64,000 nucleotides of DNA. It comes from Ophiosphaerella korrae. Its lineage: Eukaryota > Ascomycota > Dothideomycetes > Pleosporales > Phaeosphaeriaceae. The notes below the pieces were generated by a model. It was not told the DNA's origin, did not search any database, and was given only the letters and a program-made list of their open reading frames with translations. The stretch lies in contig JALNQF010000211.1 in the NCBI GenBank assembly GCA_028456385.1, forward strand, positions 1-64,000. The letters are read 5' to 3'. The translations under genes and the position numbers were made by a program. Numbering within the stretch: position 1 is the first letter of the stretch; the number at the start of each line of letters is the position of its first letter. Shown here piece after piece: positions 58,558 to 64,000 of this stretch.

Positions 58558-58987
58558 TGTTACGACAGTAACAAGAGAAATACAGATAGAACTAATTAGC
58601 CCTACGACTGAAGGATTAAGTTCTTACGAACACGAAGAATACGAACTTAATTAGGAAACTACACATAATTAGGACACCTAAAGTAATCTGTAATCTGTAG
58701 ACTCTTGGCGTTAATAGATTACAGATTAAGGTAATCTACGATCTATTGTTCTTAGTAGTAACAGATTAATAGATTAGGACAAGTATATAGTTAGTAGCGA
58801 TGCGCATTATTAAGATAGTATTAGTAATTCAATTATTAACTATAAGCGATAATATAGAGATAGTTGCAAAACATCTTCTATTATTTATAGCCTATTGTAG
58901 ATTATAACACGAGCTTTTGTTATTACCTTATAATCTACTAATACCTATCTAAGCTATTAGGAAGTTAACTCTAGTAAGCTAGTAACA
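58558..58987 (+). repeat. LTR copy B, heavily mutated
   Basis: A 430-bp repeat collinear with LTR A but with many C to T and G to A differences (tag and taa in place of cag, tgg and caa). It begins TGTTACGACAGTAACA and ends AGTAACA. Confidence 0.85.
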
Positions 58988-61900
58988 CCTTACTAATTTA
59001 GTTATTACGAGAAGCAAAGCGTAAGTAGCGTATAGTCTAGCTAATATAATAGTAGAAAGTTTAATAAGTAAAGCCCCTAGGAGTAGTTATAAGTTAGATA
59101 GTACTATATAGGAAACAATTAAGGACTATATAAATAAACTAATTAATAATAAAGAAGATATAAAGATAGTAATTAAAGTACTAGAAACGTAGAACAAAGA
59201 ACTACAAGACTACTTAAAATAAAACAAAGTATAAATTAAAGCTATTATTAAAGGCTAGAACTAGATAGAGCTAATTACCTAATAACTAGAAATAAGTGCA
59301 ACAAAGAAACTACCTAAGATACCTATTCTTAAAAAGTTTAATAGAATAAGGGAAAAATTAAGACCCTTTATAGCGTTAGCACAACTCTAGATAGACGTAT
59401 AAGTACTATACTTTAATATAGAAGAAAAGAAGGTAATATATATTAGACTATACTTTGAAGAAGACGCAATAAGATAGTACAAGCCCTACTAGATAGACTA
59501 TATAACGCATTCCCTAATAACCTAAAAAGATAAAACTAAAGCTATTTTTAGAAGCTATAAATACTTTACTAAATAAATAAGAGTAGCATTTAGGGATATA
59601 GATATTACTTAATAAGCTAAAGAGAAACTTAAAAGGCTTACACAAAACAAGAGTATTCTAGAATACGTATTATAATTTAAATAACTAAGCTAAAATATAG
59701 AATAGAACAAATTAGCCTTTATGTTACGATTTAAATAAGGGCTAAACGTAAAAATTCGATACAAAATAATATATATAGAGAAACCTAAGACACTAGAAGC
59801 CCTAAAATAATAAGTAATCTAAATTAACGACGACCTTTAAGAATAGAAAAAGAATAAGTATAGTAGCTAAACTAGAAACTAGGATACTAGAAACCCTATA
59901 ATCTTTAACGTAAATAAGGATAGAAAGAGAAAGAAGAATAAAGACTTTACGTATTTTAACTATAGTAAGAAAGGTTACTACGCAAAAGACTACTAATTAA
60001 AGAAGAAAAAGGATATAGTATATTATAAATATAAGAAACTAGGATACTACGTAAAAGACTATAAAAGTAAAGACTATAAAAAGAATAAGGAAACTTAGTT
60101 AAAGACAATAGAGAAAAAGAAAGAAATACTATAAGTATAGGCTAAACTTTAAGAAAAAGTAGCTAGGAGTAAAGAAATATAATATATAATACTCTATTAG
60201 ACCTTTTATTATAAAGACAACTACTATATATATCTTTTTAGTAAATAGAGAGTAAGATAGTTCCTATAAAAGTATAGAGTAGTAGTAATAAAAGAAAAGA
60301 TAAAAGTATAGCTAGAAGAAATAGCGCATATAATAGACCTACTAATAGAAGACTTAGAAAGAGAAGAGCCCTAGACCCTATTAATCTAGGCTAAAGGACT
60401 AGCACTAGATAAAGAGACTACTATAGCTTTCTCTAAAAGACTACAAGAAAGTAAAAGATAGAAAAGTATAAGAGGTATAGAACACGCCTAGCTAGATATA
60501 TATAGCTATAATAGCTACACAATAATAGATATAAAGGAACAAAATAAAGAATAGAAATTTATTTAGAAATACTTACTAGTTATAAGTATAGAGGAAGCGT
60601 ATAAAGACTAGAAAGAACGCAATCCTAAAGAAATAAAGTTTATACTATTTTAAGAATAGATAAAGTAATATATAGTTATAGTAGGAAGAATACTTATATA
60701 AAGAGAATAGTAGTTCTTTGTAAGAAAAACGTAATAGATTAATAAAGCCTATATACTACAAGTACTAATAGTATACTACGTCCTAATAAATACAAGACCT
60801 AGAATAGATAGTTACTAGGAAGGGGATAACAAAATAACAAACCTAAAACATCTAGCCTATTTTAAAGTATTATAGATAATATACCTAGAAAAGAATTATA
60901 TAATATATAGAAACTCTAAAGTAAATAATAAAGTATAGCTTATAAGAAAAAGAGGCTACAACTATATAAGAGTAATTCTAGTAGAAGATATCTAAGGATA
61001 GGAAATAATACTAGAAGAAAGTTACTTAGTAATAAGGCCTAAACTAAAACTACCTAAGAAATGCGTCTAAGGAAGACTATAGTATAAATATAAGTATAAT
61101 AAATATTTAAAATATAAAGAATATAAACTTAAAATAAGGCTATAGCTCTAGGAAGATAGACAATTTATAAAAATACCTAAGCAAGAAAAGCTAAAAGGTA
61201 TAAGAGGCCTATATATTATAAAAATAGGTATATACTAAAAAAAGAAAGTACAAATAATAATTAATAGTAGAGCTATAAAGAACTTTATATTAAAGAAGTT
61301 TATAGAAGGCTAAGGAATAACCTATACTATAAAGAAGTACCCTTAACAACTAAGTACGATTAAAGGAAAACTATTCTAGGAACCTATAAGGTTTAAGACA
61401 ACACCCTCTATACTAAAGCTAGAAGAATTAGAAATTAAGAACGTAGTTATAGATATAACAACAATTAATAATAAATAAGATATAATACTAGGAATACTAT
61501 AGTTATAGATAACTAACTTAAGAATTAATTAGAGAATAGGTAGAATTAGCTACCCTAAAAAAGAAATATTAAAAGCTAACATAGTTATATATAAAGGAGA
61601 ATTCCTAGAAGAATATAAGAAATAGAAAAAATAGCTTATAGAACCTAAAGATTACCTCCTAGAATATTAACTATAAGATTTAGCGATAGATCTAAAAGAA
61701 AATAAAGACGTAGGATAGAGCCTAGTTTATAGAAAAATAGAAGAAGAATCTAAAATTAAACAAACGTTTATTAAAAACGCACTAAAGAAAAGATAGATAC
61801 AAGAATCTAAGTCCTTAGTAGTATATAGACTTATATTTATAGACAAAAAAAGAATAAATAATAAAAGACTTTACATAGACTTTAGAAAAACTAACGCAAT

Positions 61901-64000
61901 TATAAATAAGAACTAATATCTCTTACTATAAATAGACGTAATACAAGATAGACTATAGAAAGCAAGAATCTTTACAAAACTAGATATCTAGAACGCCTAC
62001 TACTAGATTAGAATTAAAAAAGGTAATAAATAGAAAATAGCATTTAGAACACAATATAGACTATATAAATACCTAGTTATGCCCTTTAGCTTAATAAACG
62101 CACTAGTAGCCTTCTAGAAAAGAATAAATATAGTACTAAGAGAGTACTTAGATATATTTATATTTATATACCTAGATAATATCTTTATATTCTTAGAAAT
62201 AGAAAAAGAATATATATAGTATATGTATAAAGTGCTAGAAAAACTAGTAGAAAGTAAACTATTCTTTAAAATAAGAAAATATAAATTCTATATAAAGGAA
62301 ATAGACTTCCTTAGATTTATTATTAAACTAGGAAAAATTAAGATTAATCTAGAAAAAATTAGATTAATTAACAAATAGCTAATACCTAAGAACCTAAAGG
62401 AAGTATAATAATTTTATAGCCTAGCTAACTTTTATAGAAAGTTAATAGTAAGATAGTCTAAAGATATAGAACTAATAACAAGGCTTATAAAAAAAGATAT
62501 ACTATTTAAATAGATAAAGGAATGCGATAAAGTATTTAAGAAGATTAAAAAGAAGTTTATAGAAAACCTAGTTATTAGAATATATAACCTAGACCTACTA
62601 GTAATAGTAAAAACAGACGTATCTAATTTAGTCTATAGAATAGCACTAATACAAGAAGACCTAAAGACTAAGAAAGAATATTTAGTTAAATACTTCTCTA
62701 AGAAAATAAAGCTAGTAGAGCTTAACTATCTAATTTACAATAAAGAGATACTAGCAATCTATAAAGTATTTAAATAATAGAGAGTATACCTATAAAGAGC
62801 AAAATACTAAACAAAGGTCTATATAGACTATAGGAATCTTATAGGATTTATACTAAACAAAGAACTAATATAATAATATATAAGATAGTAGGAATTCCTA
62901 TTAATATACAATATAGAAATTATATATATAAAAGAGAAAGATAACTAATTTATAGATACCCTTAGTAGAAGACTAGACTTATAGAAAGAAGTAAGTACTA
63001 CTAGTATAGTTCTAGTTAAAAACAAAGAAGGATATTTAGTCCTAAATATACCTAAAATAGCTATAACACTTAAAAGAAAGAGTAGCGAGCTAGATAAATA
63101 GATTTAGGAAGAAACAAGAAAAGCCCCTAAAGAAATAAAAAAACTTAAGATCTAAGAAAATCTTGTAAAAGCCTATAGAAGAACGTATATTCTAGGAAAA
63201 ATACAAAGAGAATTTATATAATAGTTCTATAAACTACTAGTATATAGATATTAAGGAATTAACAAAATACTAGATAAACTACTAAGAGATTATTATATCC
63301 TAAGAGTAAGACAACTAGTAATAGAAGTACTACAAGATTGTATAGAATACTAGAGAAATAAGTATAGTAGACACGCACTATATAAGAAGCTATAACTAGT
63401 AGAAGTACTAAAATAACTATAGGGAGTTATTATAATAGATTTTATTATAAAACTACCTAAGTTAAAAGACTTAATATTAGGATTTAAGTATAATAGAATC
63501 TTAATAATAGTAGATAAACTTACAAAATACTTATACTTTAGACTATATAAAGAAAAAAGTAGAATAGAAGTTACTATACACTAGGTTCTAGAAACTATAA
63601 TTAGTTAATATAGACTACTAGACAAGATTATTATAGATAGAGATATAAGATTTATATTAAAACTATAGGGAATAATAATAGTACAATTAGGAATTAAACA
63701 CGTAATATCTACTACATACTACTTACAAATAGATAGATAATTAGAAAGAATAAACTAGATAGTAGAATAGTACCTAAGATACTATCTTAACTACAACTAA
63801 AATAATTAGGTATAGTTACTACCTATAGCATAGTTAGTATACAACAGCGTAAAGAATAAAATAATAAGAGTATTACTCTTCTTTATAAACTATAGATTTA
63901 ACCCTAGTATATATAGAATACTAAGACTAGAGATATCTTAGTCCTTAAAAGGAGAAAACTTTACTAATAGACTTAAAGATATATATAAGTAATTAAGATA
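58988..64000 (+). mobile_element. Ty3/gypsy retrotransposon, RIP-destroyed
   Basis: An internal region read on the plus strand through saturating TAG and TAA; no open frame of 60 codons exists. In order: gag-like sequence (from about 59050), two zinc-knuckle remnants (about 59950-60070, KKGYYAKDY and KKLGYYVKDY), a protease-like zone (about 61250-61560), reverse transcriptase (about 61790-62500, LVMPFSLINA and the YLDNIFIF catalytic box), RNase H (about 62580-62970, VKTDVSNLVYRIAL and KYFSKKIKLVELNY) and integrase (about 63230-64000, IIDFIIKLPKL, DRDIRF, GIKHVISTTYYLQIDR). Protease-RT-RH-integrase order marks Ty3/gypsy. Stops fall where Gln or Trp is expected, as RIP at CpA produces. The 3' end and 3' LTR lie outside the window. 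Confidence 0.9.

Overview
This window is nuclear DNA of a filamentous ascomycete, most likely a Dothideomycete of the Pleosporales type. The grounds are: genes with short introns (44 to 85 nt); a divergent FAS1/FAS2 fatty acid synthase pair; HET-domain STAND receptors; UstYa-family and CYP52-type proteins; and transposons saturated with TAG and TAA stops, as left by repeat-induced point mutation (RIP, C to T at CpA). The class-level placement is inference.

Layout. 1-7.9 kb is gene-poor: a GTA microsatellite, a tRNA-Leu with an intron and several decayed coding remnants. 7.9-21.2 kb is ordinary gene space: glucosidase II beta with a C-terminal HDEL, a metallophosphoesterase, a disordered protein with a possible PP1-docking motif, a UstYa-like (DUF3328) protein, a CYP52-type P450, a secreted phytase-like esterase and an Ecm33-like single-pass membrane protein. 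22.3-22.8 kb holds a pogo/Fot transposase remnant. 23.3-27.4 kb is a HET-NACHT-WD40 receptor with ten nearly identical 42-residue WD repeats. 28.5-30.0 kb encodes a Brl1/Brr6 nuclear-envelope protein. 30.4-43.8 kb is the FAS pair around a 1.34 kb shared promoter. 44.4-45.75 kb is a salicylate-hydroxylase-like FAD monooxygenase.

From 46.2 kb the window becomes a dynamic accessory region: a Tc1/mariner element with inverted repeats and half of its transposase RIP-mutated, a dead DUF7924-type gene, a membrane/ankyrin-repeat gene whose long single frame is broken only by four TGA codons plus one frameshift, a HET-NB-ARC-TPR receptor with near-identical TPR units, a phosphotransferase pseudogene cut by an LTR, and from 57.6 kb to the window end two LTR copies and a RIP-destroyed Ty3/gypsy element.

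How the genes fit together. FAS1 and FAS2 give the two chains of the cytosolic alpha6-beta6 fatty acid synthase, and their shared promoter suggests co-regulation. The two HET receptors and the ankyrin gene fit fungal non-self recognition: a death-effector HET domain, an NTPase switch and a repeat sensor kept uniform by repeat exchange. Their closeness to RIP-mutated transposons suggests fast turnover of this part of the chromosome. All functions are read from sequence motifs; no search or expression data were available.
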